From NCBI GenBank assembly GCA_041166085.1, contig JBEEFP010000036.1, positions 12,912 to 76,911 of the forward strand: a stretch of 64,000 nucleotides of DNA. The letters are read 5' to 3'. The notes under the pieces are model-generated. The model worked only from the letters and a program-made list of their open reading frames with translations, was not told where the DNA came from and ran no database searches. Below, piece after piece: positions 25,802 to 34,510 of the stretch; within the stretch, counting starts at the first letter, position 1; every line of letters begins with the position of its first letter. Made by a program: the position numbers and the translations under genes. The DNA is from JBEEFP01 sp041166085. GTDB lineage: Bacteria; Actinomycetota; Acidimicrobiia; Acidimicrobiales; JAFATL01.

Positions 25802-26593
25802 GTGGGGTTCCGCACGATCCGGCTCGACGTCGTCGACGGCGTGGCTCGGCTCGAGCTCGACCGCCCCGACCACGCCAACGCCATCGACCTCGAGCTGGCC
25901 ACCGAGCTCGCGCAGGCGACGGACGAGCTGTCCCGCGACCAGTCCGTGCGCGTCGTGCTGCTCACGGGCGCGGGCGCCCGCTTCTGCGGAGGCGGCGACC
26001 TCGGGTCCTTCGCGACACACGACCCCGCGGCGCTCAGCGACCTGCTGGCCGACATCACCGCCCACCTCCACCCCGCGGTCGAGCAGCTCGTCGCCCTCGA
26101 CGCGCCCGTGGTCGCCGCCGTGCAGGGCAGCGCCGCCGGCGCAGGAATGGGCCTGGTGCTGGCCGCCGACCTGGTGTTGGCGGCGCGGTCCGCCAAGTTC
26201 GTGATGGCGTACACGGGCATCGGGCTCTCGCCCGACGGCTCGACGAGCTGGTTCCTCCCGCGCATCGTCGGACTGCGGCGCGCCCTCGAGCTCACGCTCA
26301 CCAACCGCGTGCTCACCGCGGACGAGGCGCTGGCGTGGGGCGTCGTCACGTCCGTCGTCGACGACGACGCGCTGGCGGCCTCGGCCGACGAGCTGGTGGC
26401 GCGGCTGGCCAGCGGGCCGACCCGCGCCTACGGCCGGGCCGCCCGCCTGCTGCGCGACGCGGCCGGAGCGAGTCTGCACGACCACCTCGCCGCCGAGCGC
26501 CGCGAGCTGCGCGCCAGCGCAGCCACGTCCGACGGTGCCGAAGGCGTCGCCGCCTTCGCGGCCAAGCGCCGCCCCGACTTCACCGGCACCTGA
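25802..26593 (+). CDS. Enoyl-CoA hydratase/isomerase (PaaG-like)
   Basis: Crotonase of 263 residues from a GTG. Oxyanion-hole motifs are GAGARFCGGGDL and GSAAGAGMGLVLAADLVLAA. Where hydratases have QPE..G, it reads MAYTGIGLSPDGSTSWFLPRIVG. The acid is therefore the Asp in SPDGS, as in the isomerase PaaG, rather than the two-Glu hydratase set. It may shift a double bond or open an oxepin-like CoA ester. It is tightly linked to the receiver gene. Confidence 0.87.
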   Translation: MGFRTIRLDVVDGVARLELDRPDHANAIDLELATELAQATDELSRDQSVRVVLLTGAGARFCGGGDLGSFATHDPAALSDLLADITAHLHPAVEQLVALDAPVVAAVQGSAAGAGMGLVLAADLVLAARSAKFVMAYTGIGLSPDGSTSWFLPRIVGLRRALELTLTNRVLTADEALAWGVVTSVVDDDALAASADELVARLASGPTRAYGRAARLLRDAAGASLHDHLAAERRELRASAATSDGAEGVAAFAAKRRPDFTGT

Positions 26594-26627
26594 CCGGCCC
26601 ACCCCCAAGTCGGATGGGGCTGGCGAG

Positions 26628-27419
26628 CTAGCGCTGGGAGCAGTCCAGCGCGGCGAGGAGGCGGTCGCTGAACCGGGGCGCCTCGCCCGGCTTGGGTGGG
26701 CCGAGGGCGAGACGTTCGAAGGCGACCATCTCGTCGATGAGCACGCCCATCGGGGTGGGCAGGGGGATGGCCTGGATCACTTCGCCGACGGTGAGACCGA
26801 GGGCGGCGGGGATGGGCGGCACGTCGGTGCCGTCGTCGATCTGGTTGTCGACCTGGCAGCGCGTCTCGGTATACGGCACACCGATGACGAGGCAGGCGTC
26901 GAACAGCGGCCGCATGTAGGGCAGGAGATCGGCCAGACCGACGGGCGCCGCACCCCCCAGCGCGCCACCGAGCGCGGCGGCCAGCGGCAGCAGCCCGAGG
27001 TACTGACAGGCCTGGGCGCCCAGCGGCGCGGCGAGCTGGGTCAGGGGGCGGATCTGCTCGGGCACCGGCACGGTCGGCAGCTGCACGGGCGGCGGTTCCG
27101 GCACGACGGGCGCCTCGTCGGGGACGTTCGGCGATCCGCCGTCGGACGCCGGTGCGGGGGCGCTCGCCAGCTCCCTCGAACCCGAGCCGCCTGCGAACCC
27201 GCCTGCCTGGCCCGTGACCAGCTCGGCGATGGCCGCCGCGGTCGGACCGACGCCGCCACCGCTGCGGTCGGCCAGCACCCTGGCCGCGGCCCGGGCGCCG
27301 GGCAGGACGGGTCCGCCTCCGCGCCGGTGGTCCACGCCGACGGACACGGCCGCCGCCAGCAGGACGACGACCAGCAGGCCGGCCACTGCACCCCGGTCTC
27401 GCCGCAGGAAGTTCCCCAT
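26628..27419 (-). CDS. Secreted Pro/Ala-rich protein of unknown function
   Basis: I do not recognise this 263-residue protein. It begins with MGNFLRRDRG followed by a signal or anchor helix (AVAGLLVVVLLAAAVSVGV). A Gly/Pro-rich linker with PEPPPVQLPTVPVPEQ leads to a C-terminal domain of ~130 residues containing four Cys (QACQYLGL, FDACLVIGV, TRCQVDN, LDCSQR), which suggests disulfides outside the membrane. It diverges from the ABC-transporter operon across a TGTTAAC-type operator, so the two are probably induced together; a periplasmic or cell-wall partner of the uptake system is possible. Confidence 0.75.
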   Translation of the reverse strand: MGNFLRRDRGAVAGLLVVVLLAAAVSVGVDHRRGGGPVLPGARAAARVLADRSGGGVGPTAAAIAELVTGQAGGFAGGSGSRELASAPAPASDGGSPNVPDEAPVVPEPPPVQLPTVPVPEQIRPLTQLAAPLGAQACQYLGLLPLAAALGGALGGAAPVGLADLLPYMRPLFDACLVIGVPYTETRCQVDNQIDDGTDVPPIPAALGLTVGEVIQAIPLPTPMGVLIDEMVAFERLALGPPKPGEAPRFSDRLLAALDCSQR

Positions 27420-27429
27420 CGAGGGTGAA

Positions 27430-27447
27430 TGTTAACCGTAGTTAATG
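27430..27447. promoter_or_regulatory. Operator C: TGTTAAC-CGTA-GTTAATG
   Basis: This 18-base site matches the palindrome TGTTAAC-N4-GTTAACA in 12 of 14 defined bases. It lies 10 bases before the start of the secreted protein gene and 50 bases before the transporter start. Sister sites are at 41348-41365 and 44372-44389. Confidence 0.7.
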
Positions 27448-27497
27448 TACGGTGCGAGCGCTCAGCGTGACCATCGGTTGGGGGAAGGAGGCTGAGG

Positions 27498-30284
27498 TTG
27501 TTCGACGTCGAGATCCCGAGAGGGGTCCTCGTCCTTGGTGCCCTCACCGGCCTCACCTACGGCCTCCTGGCCGTGGGCCTCGTGTTGGTCTACCGATCGA
27601 ACCGGATCGTCAACTTCGCCCACGGCGAGATCGGTGCCTTCGCGGCGGCCGTGCTCGGCGTGGCCGTGACCCGCTGGCACTCCCCGTACTGGATCGCCTT
27701 CGTGGCCGCCCTCGGACTGGGAGCGCTCATCGGCGCGGGCAGCGAGGCGGTCATCGTGCGGCGCCTGCGGGGCACGCCGCCGGTGATGAGCGTGGTCGCC
27801 ACCCTCGGGCTGGCCCAGGTGCTGTCGATCGCCGCCCTCGTCGTGAACCCCGGCACCACCGCAGGCAAGCTCTTCCCCAAGCCGTCGTTCCTGCCCACCT
27901 TCGACGTGGGCGGGCTGCGCGTCACCCAGGCCCACATGGCCATCCTCCTGCTCGGCCCCGTCCTCGTCGCGGGACTGGCCTGGTTCCTCTCCAGGACGCG
28001 GATGGGCCTCTCGATGCGCGCGGCAGCGGCCAATCCCGACGCCGCGCTGCTCGCGGGTGTCTCGGCCACGCGCATGTCGACGTTGGCGTGGGCCATCGCC
28101 GGGGCGGTCGCCGCCTTCACCGCCATCCTCGTGCTCCCCACGCGCGGCTTCGCGTCCGTGCAGTTCCTCGGACCCGGCCTGCTCCTGCGCGCCCTCACCG
28201 CCGCAGTCCTGGCGCGCATGGAACGGCTGCCCGTCGCCCTCGCCGCCGGTGTCGGCGTCGGCGTGGTCGAAGCGATCATCCTCTGGAACCACCCGCAGGG
28301 CGGCATGGCCGACGCCGCCCTCTTCGTCGTCATCCTCGTGGCCCTGCTCGCGCAGCGGCGGCTGCAGGGACGCAGCGGGGCCCAGGGCAGCTGGATCGCC
28401 GTGCAGCCGTGGCCCCCGCTCCCCGCCCGCCTGCGCCGGCTGTGGACGATCCGCCGGCTGGGCTGGCTCATCGCGGGCGTGGCCACGCTCGTCGGGTTGC
28501 TCGTGCCCATCGTCGCGACCAACGCCACGTCGATCACCACCGCCATCGTGCTGGCGTTCGCACTCGTCGGCCTCTCGGTGGGCGTCATCACCGGGCTCTC
28601 GGGCCAGCTCTCGCTCGGCCAGTTCGCGCTGGCCGGCGTCGGCGCGACCGTCGGCGCCGCGGTGGCCGGCAGCGCCGGCCACGTCGTCGGCCTCTTCGCG
28701 GGCGGACTGGTGGCGGCGGCCGTGTCCGTCGTGATCGGCCTGCCCGCCCTCCGGGTGCAGGGCCTGCTGCTGGCCGTCACCACCCTGGCCTTCGCCCTCG
28801 TCGCCCAATCGTGGTTGCTGCAGCAGCCGTGGATGCTGGGCGACGGCGAGAACCCGGGCCGGCCCTCCATTGCTGGGTTCCACTTCGACACCGGCAAGCG
28901 CTACGTGCTCTTCGCCCTCGTCGTGTTCCTCTTCGGGCTCTGGCTCGTGCGCAACGTGTGGGTCAGCGGCGTGGGCCGGCGTCTCCGCGCGGTGCGGGAC
29001 GACGAGCGGGCGGCCCAGGCCTTCACCGTCCCCGCCACCCGCGTGAAGCTCGAGGCGTTCGCGCTGGCGGGCTTCCTCGCCGGCGTGGGCGGCGCGCTGT
29101 ACGGGTTCGCGCTGTCGCAGGTGGACGCGGCCGCCTTTCCCGTGTCGGCCAGCTTCGACGCGGCGGCGATGGCGGTGATCGGCGGCCTCGGCGTGCTGGC
29201 CGGACCCGTCATCGGCGCCTTCTACATCGCCGGGCTCCCCGGCTACCTCCCGCTCGACAACGCGGGACTGGCCGCCACCGCCTTCGGGTGGCTCCTGCTG
29301 GTGCTGTACGTGCCCGGCGGCATCGGTCAGCTGATCAGACCGCTGCGCACGCGGGTCATCGCGCTGCTGGCGCGCGCTGGCGGCCAGCAGCCACCGGGCG
29401 AGCGCGAGGTGGACGACATCGCCATCACCGTCGCCGCCGACGTGGTCGTGCAGCGCGTGCTCCCCGCACCGGACGTGACGCCGGGCGAGGTCATCCTGCA
29501 GGTCGAGCGGCTCAGCAGGCGCTTCGGCGGCGTGGTGGCGGTCGACGACGTCAGCCTCGACGTGCGGGCGGGCGAGATCCTCGGCCTCATCGGTCCGAAC
29601 GGCGCGGGCAAGACGACGCTGTTCGAGCTCATCGGCGGCTTCACGCGCGCCGACGCGGGACGCGTCGTCTACGCGGGTCGGGACGTCAGTGGCCTCGGCC
29701 CCGAAGCGCGGGCCCGCCTCGGGCTGGTGCGTTCGTTCCAGGACGCGGCCCTGTTCCCGACCATGACCGTGCACGAATGCGTGATGGTCGCCCTCGAGCG
29801 GGTGGAGCCCACCCGCTTCCTGCGTTGCGTCGTCGGCCTCGAGGGTGCGGGGGCCAAGAGCGCGCGCGCAGACGCCCTCGTCGACCTCATGGGTCTGGGG
29901 ACGTTCCGCGACGCGCCGGTCGCCGAGCTGTCCACCGGCACCCGCCGCATCACTGAGCTGGCCTGCATCATCGCCCTGGAACCGTCGCTGCTGCTCCTCG
30001 ACGAGCCCGCGGCCGGCATCGCACAACGCGAGACCGAGGCCCTCGGCGATCTGCTGCTGCGCATCAAGGAGATGCTCGGGCTCACCCTCATCGTGGTCGA
30101 GCACGACATCCCGATGGTCATGCGTCTGGCCGACCGGGTCATCGCCATGGAGACGGGGCGGATCATCGCCGACGGCACGCCCGCCGAGGTCCGCGCCGAT
30201 CCCCTCGTCATCGCGTCGTACCTGGGCGACGACGTGGCCGCCGTGGAGCGGTCCGGCACGGTCAGCACCGGACCGCGCAAGTGA
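27498..30284 (+). CDS. LivH-LivM-LivG fusion (branched-chain-amino-acid-type ABC transporter)
   Basis: A single 928-residue chain carries three normally separate proteins. Residues ~1-290 are a LivH-like permease (TYGLLAVGLVLVYRSNRIVNFAHGEIG). Residues ~310-615 are LivM-like (LVGLSVGVITGLSGQLSLGQFALAGVGA). Residues ~660-915 are the LivG ATPase with Walker A LIGPNGAGKTT near 700 and Walker B LLLLDEPAAGI. The ABC signature reads LSTGTRRI instead of LSGGQ. TTG 27498 is chosen because AAGGAGG lies 7 bases upstream. LivHMG systems import branched-chain amino acids, amides or aromatic and CoA-activatable acids. The catabolic context favours the last group; this is inference. Confidence 0.92.
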   Translation: MFDVEIPRGVLVLGALTGLTYGLLAVGLVLVYRSNRIVNFAHGEIGAFAAAVLGVAVTRWHSPYWIAFVAALGLGALIGAGSEAVIVRRLRGTPPVMSVVATLGLAQVLSIAALVVNPGTTAGKLFPKPSFLPTFDVGGLRVTQAHMAILLLGPVLVAGLAWFLSRTRMGLSMRAAAANPDAALLAGVSATRMSTLAWAIAGAVAAFTAILVLPTRGFASVQFLGPGLLLRALTAAVLARMERLPVALAAGVGVGVVEAIILWNHPQGGMADAALFVVILVALLAQRRLQGRSGAQGSWIAVQPWPPLPARLRRLWTIRRLGWLIAGVATLVGLLVPIVATNATSITTAIVLAFALVGLSVGVITGLSGQLSLGQFALAGVGATVGAAVAGSAGHVVGLFAGGLVAAAVSVVIGLPALRVQGLLLAVTTLAFALVAQSWLLQQPWMLGDGENPGRPSIAGFHFDTGKRYVLFALVVFLFGLWLVRNVWVSGVGRRLRAVRDDERAAQAFTVPATRVKLEAFALAGFLAGVGGALYGFALSQVDAAAFPVSASFDAAAMAVIGGLGVLAGPVIGAFYIAGLPGYLPLDNAGLAATAFGWLLLVLYVPGGIGQLIRPLRTRVIALLARAGGQQPPGEREVDDIAITVAADVVVQRVLPAPDVTPGEVILQVERLSRRFGGVVAVDDVSLDVRAGEILGLIGPNGAGKTTLFELIGGFTRADAGRVVYAGRDVSGLGPEARARLGLVRSFQDAALFPTMTVHECVMVALERVEPTRFLRCVVGLEGAGAKSARADALVDLMGLGTFRDAPVAELSTGTRRITELACIIALEPSLLLLDEPAAGIAQRETEALGDLLLRIKEMLGLTLIVVEHDIPMVMRLADRVIAMETGRIIADGTPAEVRADPLVIASYLGDDVAAVERSGTVSTGPRK

Positions 30285-30781
30285 CGACGAAGGTGCGGAC
30301 CGTACTCGCGGTCTTCTTCATGGCCGCGCTGCTGACCGGCTGCCGCAGCGAGGGCATGGCACTGCGCGACGCCAAGACCATCAGCGTCGTCCGCCCCGGC
30401 GAGATGGATCGCGTCGCCCTCCCCGTGAGGCTGCAGTGGAGAGCGAACGGCATTCGGCCGAACCCCGACCTGCGCGGCGCGGGGCCCTTCTTCGCCATCT
30501 TCGTCGACCGCCCGCCCGTCGCCGCCGGCACCGGGCTCCGCAAGCTGCTCGACGAGGACTGCCGCACGCGACCCGGCTGCCCCGACCAGGCGTGGCTGGC
30601 AGACCACAACGTCTACGTCACCGGCAAGCCCGAGGTCACCCTCAGCCGCATCAAGGCCGTCACCGGCAGCCGCGTGGGCGCCGACAACAGCCACCGGGCC
30701 ACCATCGTGCTCATCGACGGCGACGGGGTGCGCGTCGACGAGTCGGCCGCGTCGGTCGAGTTCCAGGTGGTCGAGTCGTGA
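30281..30781 (+). CDS. Small lipoprotein of the Liv operon
   Basis: A 166-residue protein with a lipoprotein signal: hydrophobic VLAVFFMAALL then the lipobox LLTGC, so Cys20 or so is lipidated. The mature part has two more Cys in DEDCRTRPGCPDQAW, perhaps a disulfide. I recognise no domain. The GTG start overlaps the LivHMG stop and the gene ends in a GTGA overlap with the next gene, so it is locked into the transporter operon and is probably an accessory subunit on the outer face of the membrane. Confidence 0.78.
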   Translation: MTTKVRTVLAVFFMAALLTGCRSEGMALRDAKTISVVRPGEMDRVALPVRLQWRANGIRPNPDLRGAGPFFAIFVDRPPVAAGTGLRKLLDEDCRTRPGCPDQAWLADHNVYVTGKPEVTLSRIKAVTGSRVGADNSHRATIVLIDGDGVRVDESAASVEFQVVES

Positions 30782-33015
30782 GCCCGCGCGCACCCCGACG
30801 CGGGACCAACGGCAAGCACGCGCCTGTCGACGGCCAGCGCTTCCTCGCCGAGCTCGACAGCAGGCGGGCCGCCGTCGCCGAGCAGGTGCGCACCGTGCTG
30901 GGCACGGGCGCCGACGCGGCCCCGGCCGCCGCTGCCCCCTTCCGACCGTCGGGGCTCCTCGTCCGCCTGTCGCTGTTGGCCGCGGTCGCAGCCGCGCCTG
31001 TGGCCCTCTTCACCGCGTTGCAACCGGAGATGAGCGACGTGCTCGCCACCTCGCGCAGTGCGCTCGGCGGGTTCGGGCTCCTGCAGCAGATCGTGGTGGC
31101 GCTGGCCGCCCTCGGGGTGGCCGTCCTCGTCCACCGACGGGGCCGGTCGGCCCGCGTGGTGCTGGTCACGGCCGCGGCCGGCGCAGTGGCGACAGCCGCC
31201 CTCGGCGTCGCCGCCACGGGCGGCGCGGTGATCCTCGGCCTCATGGCCCTCGGGCTCGCCGTCGCTGCGGCCCGCGCCCTGCACCCCGCCCTCCTCGTCG
31301 ACGGCCACCCGCCCGCGGTGCGCACGCGCGTGCTCGCGACGCACCGGGCCGCGGACGGCGCCGGACGGGTGCTGGCGCTCTCGGCTGCCGCCGTGCTCGC
31401 GGGCTCGGGGCTCACGTGGCGGGCCGCCTTCCTGATCGCCGGCGCCCTCTCCGTCCTCGTCGTGGCCGTCGTGGCCGCTCGCCACCTGCGAGCACCGAAC
31501 GGCGGCGAGCACGACACCGAGGCCGTGCGCGCCCTCGTGGCCGACGCCCAGACATCCGAGGGAGGAGACCAAGAGGCGCCGCCCCGACAACTGCGGGAGG
31601 AGCTGCGCCGCGTCCTGCACCTCGCCACCGTGCGACGGGTCCTCGGTGTGTGGGCCGCCCTCGGCGCGCTGGTGCTCCCGCTGCTCGGCTTCGTCGGCTA
31701 CTTCCTGGCCCAGCGCTGGCACGTGACGACCACCGGGAGGCTGGGCGTGCTCGCTGTCGCGACGGCCTTCACCCTGCCCGTGCTCGCGCTCGTCGCCCCG
31801 CGCGCCGACGCCGCCTTCGCCGCCGACCCTGGCGCGCCCCTGCGGTTCGCGGCCGGCACGTGTGTCGTCGCGGCGGCCGCACTCGCCATCGCCGCCGCCT
31901 CGCCGTGGTTCCCGGTCGCGGTCATCGCCATCGGGGTCGTGCTGGCGACGACGGCGGCCGTGGTCCCCCTCCTCGACGTGGCCGCACTCTCCGTCGTGCC
32001 GAGCGCGGCCCGGCCCCTCGTGGCCGCCCTGGCTCAGGCCGCCTTCCTCGCGGTCGGCGGACTGGGTGGCGTGCTCGTGTTCGGTGGTGTCGACCGCCGC
32101 TTCGGACTGGCCGGCGGCGTGGCGTCCCTCGTCCTGCCCGCGCTGCTCGCGGCGTGGCTGGCGCGGCGCTCGGCCGCATCGGTGGCCGGCGACCTGCAGC
32201 GGCTGGGCGACGAGGTGGTCGTGACAGAGGAGCTGCGCCGCCACGTGGGCGCCGGGCACCAGCTGCCTCTCCTGGTCTGCCGCGGCATCGACTTTTCCTA
32301 CGGCCCCCTGCAGGTGCTCTTCGGAGTCGACTTCACGGTGGAGGAGGGCCAACTCGTCGCCCTCCTCGGCACCAACGGGGCGGGCAAGTCGACGCTGCTG
32401 CGCGTCGTCTCCGGACTCGGCATCCCCAGCGCGGGGTCGGTGCACCTCCGCGGCGAGGACATCACCTTCACCGAACCGGACCGCCGCGTCGCTCGTGGCG
32501 TCGCCCAGGTGCCGGGCGGACGGGCGGTGTTCGGTCCACTCACCGTCGCCGAGAACCTCCGCGTGGTCGGCGCGGCGGCAGGGCGCGACAAGCGCAGCAC
32601 CGACGCCGCCATCGATACCGTCTTCGACGCCTTCCCCCGGTTGGCCGAGCGCCGCGGCCAGCTGGCCAGCACGCTGTCCGGAGGAGAGCAGCAGATGCTG
32701 GGCCTGAGCAAGGCCCTGCTGCTGCGTCCGCCCCTGTTGCTGGTCGACGAGCTGTCGCTCGGACTCGCCCCCAAGGTGGTGGGCGAGCTGCTCGCACTGG
32801 TGCGGCGCATCAATGCCGAAGGCACCGCTGTCGTGCTCGTCGAGCAATCGGTGAACGTGGCCCTGTCGCTGGCGGACCACGCCTACTTCATGGAGAAGGG
32901 CGAGGTCCGCTTCGACGGCCCCGCATCGAAGCTGCTCGACCGGGGCGATCTCATCCGCTCGGTGTTCCTCGGCGGCGCCGCGGCCCGCCTGGCCGGAACG
33001 GGAGGACGGGGATGA
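30778..33015 (+). CDS. MFS-like membrane domain fused to LivF ATPase
   Basis: A 745-residue chain. Residues ~60-475 are highly hydrophobic with about 12 predicted segments and MFS features (GLTWRAAFLIAGALSVLVVAVVAARHL at the end of the first half; RRVLGVWAALGALVLPLLGFVGYFLAQRW starting the second). Residues ~500-735 are a LivF ATPase: Walker A LLGTNGAGKST near 530, signature STLSGGEQQMLGLSKALL near 632, and Walker B LLLVDELSLGLAP. LivF is normally a lone cytoplasmic protein; here it is tied to a membrane module. It pairs with LivG in the preceding fusion. Start GTG 30778 overlaps the lipoprotein stop. Confidence 0.88.
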   Translation: MSPRAPRRGTNGKHAPVDGQRFLAELDSRRAAVAEQVRTVLGTGADAAPAAAAPFRPSGLLVRLSLLAAVAAAPVALFTALQPEMSDVLATSRSALGGFGLLQQIVVALAALGVAVLVHRRGRSARVVLVTAAAGAVATAALGVAATGGAVILGLMALGLAVAAARALHPALLVDGHPPAVRTRVLATHRAADGAGRVLALSAAAVLAGSGLTWRAAFLIAGALSVLVVAVVAARHLRAPNGGEHDTEAVRALVADAQTSEGGDQEAPPRQLREELRRVLHLATVRRVLGVWAALGALVLPLLGFVGYFLAQRWHVTTTGRLGVLAVATAFTLPVLALVAPRADAAFAADPGAPLRFAAGTCVVAAAALAIAAASPWFPVAVIAIGVVLATTAAVVPLLDVAALSVVPSAARPLVAALAQAAFLAVGGLGGVLVFGGVDRRFGLAGGVASLVLPALLAAWLARRSAASVAGDLQRLGDEVVVTEELRRHVGAGHQLPLLVCRGIDFSYGPLQVLFGVDFTVEEGQLVALLGTNGAGKSTLLRVVSGLGIPSAGSVHLRGEDITFTEPDRRVARGVAQVPGGRAVFGPLTVAENLRVVGAAAGRDKRSTDAAIDTVFDAFPRLAERRGQLASTLSGGEQQMLGLSKALLLRPPLLLVDELSLGLAPKVVGELLALVRRINAEGTAVVLVEQSVNVALSLADHAYFMEKGEVRFDGPASKLLDRGDLIRSVFLGGAAARLAGTGGRG

Positions 33016-34502
33016 CGGCGCGCCGAGCGGTCGGCCTCGTCGTCGTGGCGCTGCTGGCGGCCGGCTGCGCGCCGGGCGGCGGAGGCGAGAAGGGCTTCGT
33101 CGCCAAGCTGGCCGCCCGCGGGCCGTTGCCCGAGGACGCGGCCACCGCCGACGTGGCGGCCACGTCCGACCAGGCGGCTGCGACGGCGGACGCGACAGGC
33201 GGGACCGGCCCAGCGGCTGCCGCGGCAGCTGGGAAGAGCGCGGTGGCAGGCGGCAAGGGCGCGGCCTTCGTGCCCCGCAAGGTGGGCAAGTACGGGCCTG
33301 GGGTGAGCGACACCGAGATCAAGATCGGGTTCCAGGTCACGGGCAACCTCGGCGCGGGGTTCGCCCTCGTCGGCGCCAGCGGCGACGCGCCCGAGGAACG
33401 CAAGGTCTACGACGCACTCGTCGCGTGGATCAACGACACCGGCGGGCTCGCGGGGCGCAAGCTCGTGCCGGTGTACCACGAGACCGACCCGACGGGCGGC
33501 ACGTGGTCGACGCAGGCCGCGGCCGCGTGCGCCACCTTCACCGAGGACAACAAGGTGCTGATCGTCGGCACCAGCGTCGTCGGCGGCAGCGACGCCCTGT
33601 TCCGCTGTCTGTCGTCGAAGGGCACGCCCGAGATCGAGCAGAACCTCTGGCTGTTCGACCACACGTACTACGACGGCAACGTCGGCCTGCTCTACCAGCC
33701 GGGCCGGGCCAGCCCCGACCGGTGGGCCAAGGGTTACGTGGACGGGCTGGTCGAGGCCGGGTACTTCAAGGACAAGCCCAAGGTCGGGCTGGTGCGCTTC
33801 GACGCGCCGGTGTTCCAACGGGTGTCGGACAACGTCCTCAAGCCGCGCATGAAGGCCAACGGACTGGCCTTCACTGAGGAGATCGCCATCAGCTCGCCCG
33901 AGAGCGTGGCCGGGTTCAGCAGCGTCTCGTCACAGATCAGCAACGCCATCCTGCGCCTGCGCAACTCGGGCGTGACCCACGTGATGTTCCTGGAGAACGC
34001 GGGGATCCTGCCCTTCCTGTTCATGCCCGCGGCCGAGAGCCAGGGCTACCGGCCCCGGTACGGACTGTCGAGCAGCGACATCCCTGCGACGCAGGAGAGC
34101 CAGGTGCCCAAGGTGCAGCTGGTCGGCTCCGTCGGCGTGGGCTGGCTGCCCGGCAGCGACGTGGACTCGGAGCAGTACCCGCCCGGCAACGCGGCCCACG
34201 ACCAATGCCTGGCCGTCGGCAAGGCCGCGGGCTCGTCGACCAGCGGCTTCTACCTGCAGCCGCCCTGCGACACCCTGCTCTTCCTTCGCAGCGTCCTCGA
34301 CAAGGCGCCCGACCTGACGACGGACGGCATCCGCGTCGCAGCCGAGCAGCTCGGCGCGTCCTACAACTCACCGGTGACCTTCGGCACCGCCCTCGGCGCG
34401 GCGCGCTACGACGGCGCGTCCCGGTTCCGGATCCTGTACTTCGACAACGGCGACTGCGGTTGCTTCCGCTTCACCGGCTCGACCCGAGCCATCCCCGAGT
34501 AG
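33012..34502 (+). CDS. ABC transporter substrate-binding lipoprotein (LivK-like)
   Basis: A 496-residue periplasmic-binding protein of the Leu/Ile/Val type. The N-terminus is a lipoprotein signal (VGLVVVALLAAGC), followed by an Ala/Gly-rich linker of ~80 residues. The binding domain starts GVSDTEIKIGFQVTGNLGAGFALVG and contains VYDALVAWINDTGGLAGRKLVPVYHETDPTGG, the usual opening of the family. Six or more Cys occur in the C-terminal lobe. The ATG overlaps the MFS-LivF stop (ATGA). It determines the specificity of the system; ligand unknown. Confidence 0.92.
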   Translation: MTARRAVGLVVVALLAAGCAPGGGGEKGFVAKLAARGPLPEDAATADVAATSDQAAATADATGGTGPAAAAAAGKSAVAGGKGAAFVPRKVGKYGPGVSDTEIKIGFQVTGNLGAGFALVGASGDAPEERKVYDALVAWINDTGGLAGRKLVPVYHETDPTGGTWSTQAAAACATFTEDNKVLIVGTSVVGGSDALFRCLSSKGTPEIEQNLWLFDHTYYDGNVGLLYQPGRASPDRWAKGYVDGLVEAGYFKDKPKVGLVRFDAPVFQRVSDNVLKPRMKANGLAFTEEIAISSPESVAGFSSVSSQISNAILRLRNSGVTHVMFLENAGILPFLFMPAAESQGYRPRYGLSSSDIPATQESQVPKVQLVGSVGVGWLPGSDVDSEQYPPGNAAHDQCLAVGKAAGSSTSGFYLQPPCDTLLFLRSVLDKAPDLTTDGIRVAAEQLGASYNSPVTFGTALGAARYDGASRFRILYFDNGDCGCFRFTGSTRAIPE

Positions 34503-34510
34503 GAGGCGTC

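Noticed and set aside
23867..26608. A 913-residue kinase starting far upstream at 26608
   Set aside because: The part before 25396 overlaps the divergent receiver and crotonase genes, and its translation is low-complexity antisense sequence.
27462..30104. An 880-codon open frame on the minus strand opposite the LivHMG fusion
   Set aside because: It is a shadow in GC-rich DNA: His/Gly/Glu/Asp-rich low-complexity translation, no domain, while the plus strand encodes clear permease and ATPase motifs.
30613..32880. A 755-codon open frame opposite the MFS-LivF gene
   Set aside because: Composition is typical of antisense to a GC-rich gene (His, Gln, Gly, Glu runs) with no recognisable motif.
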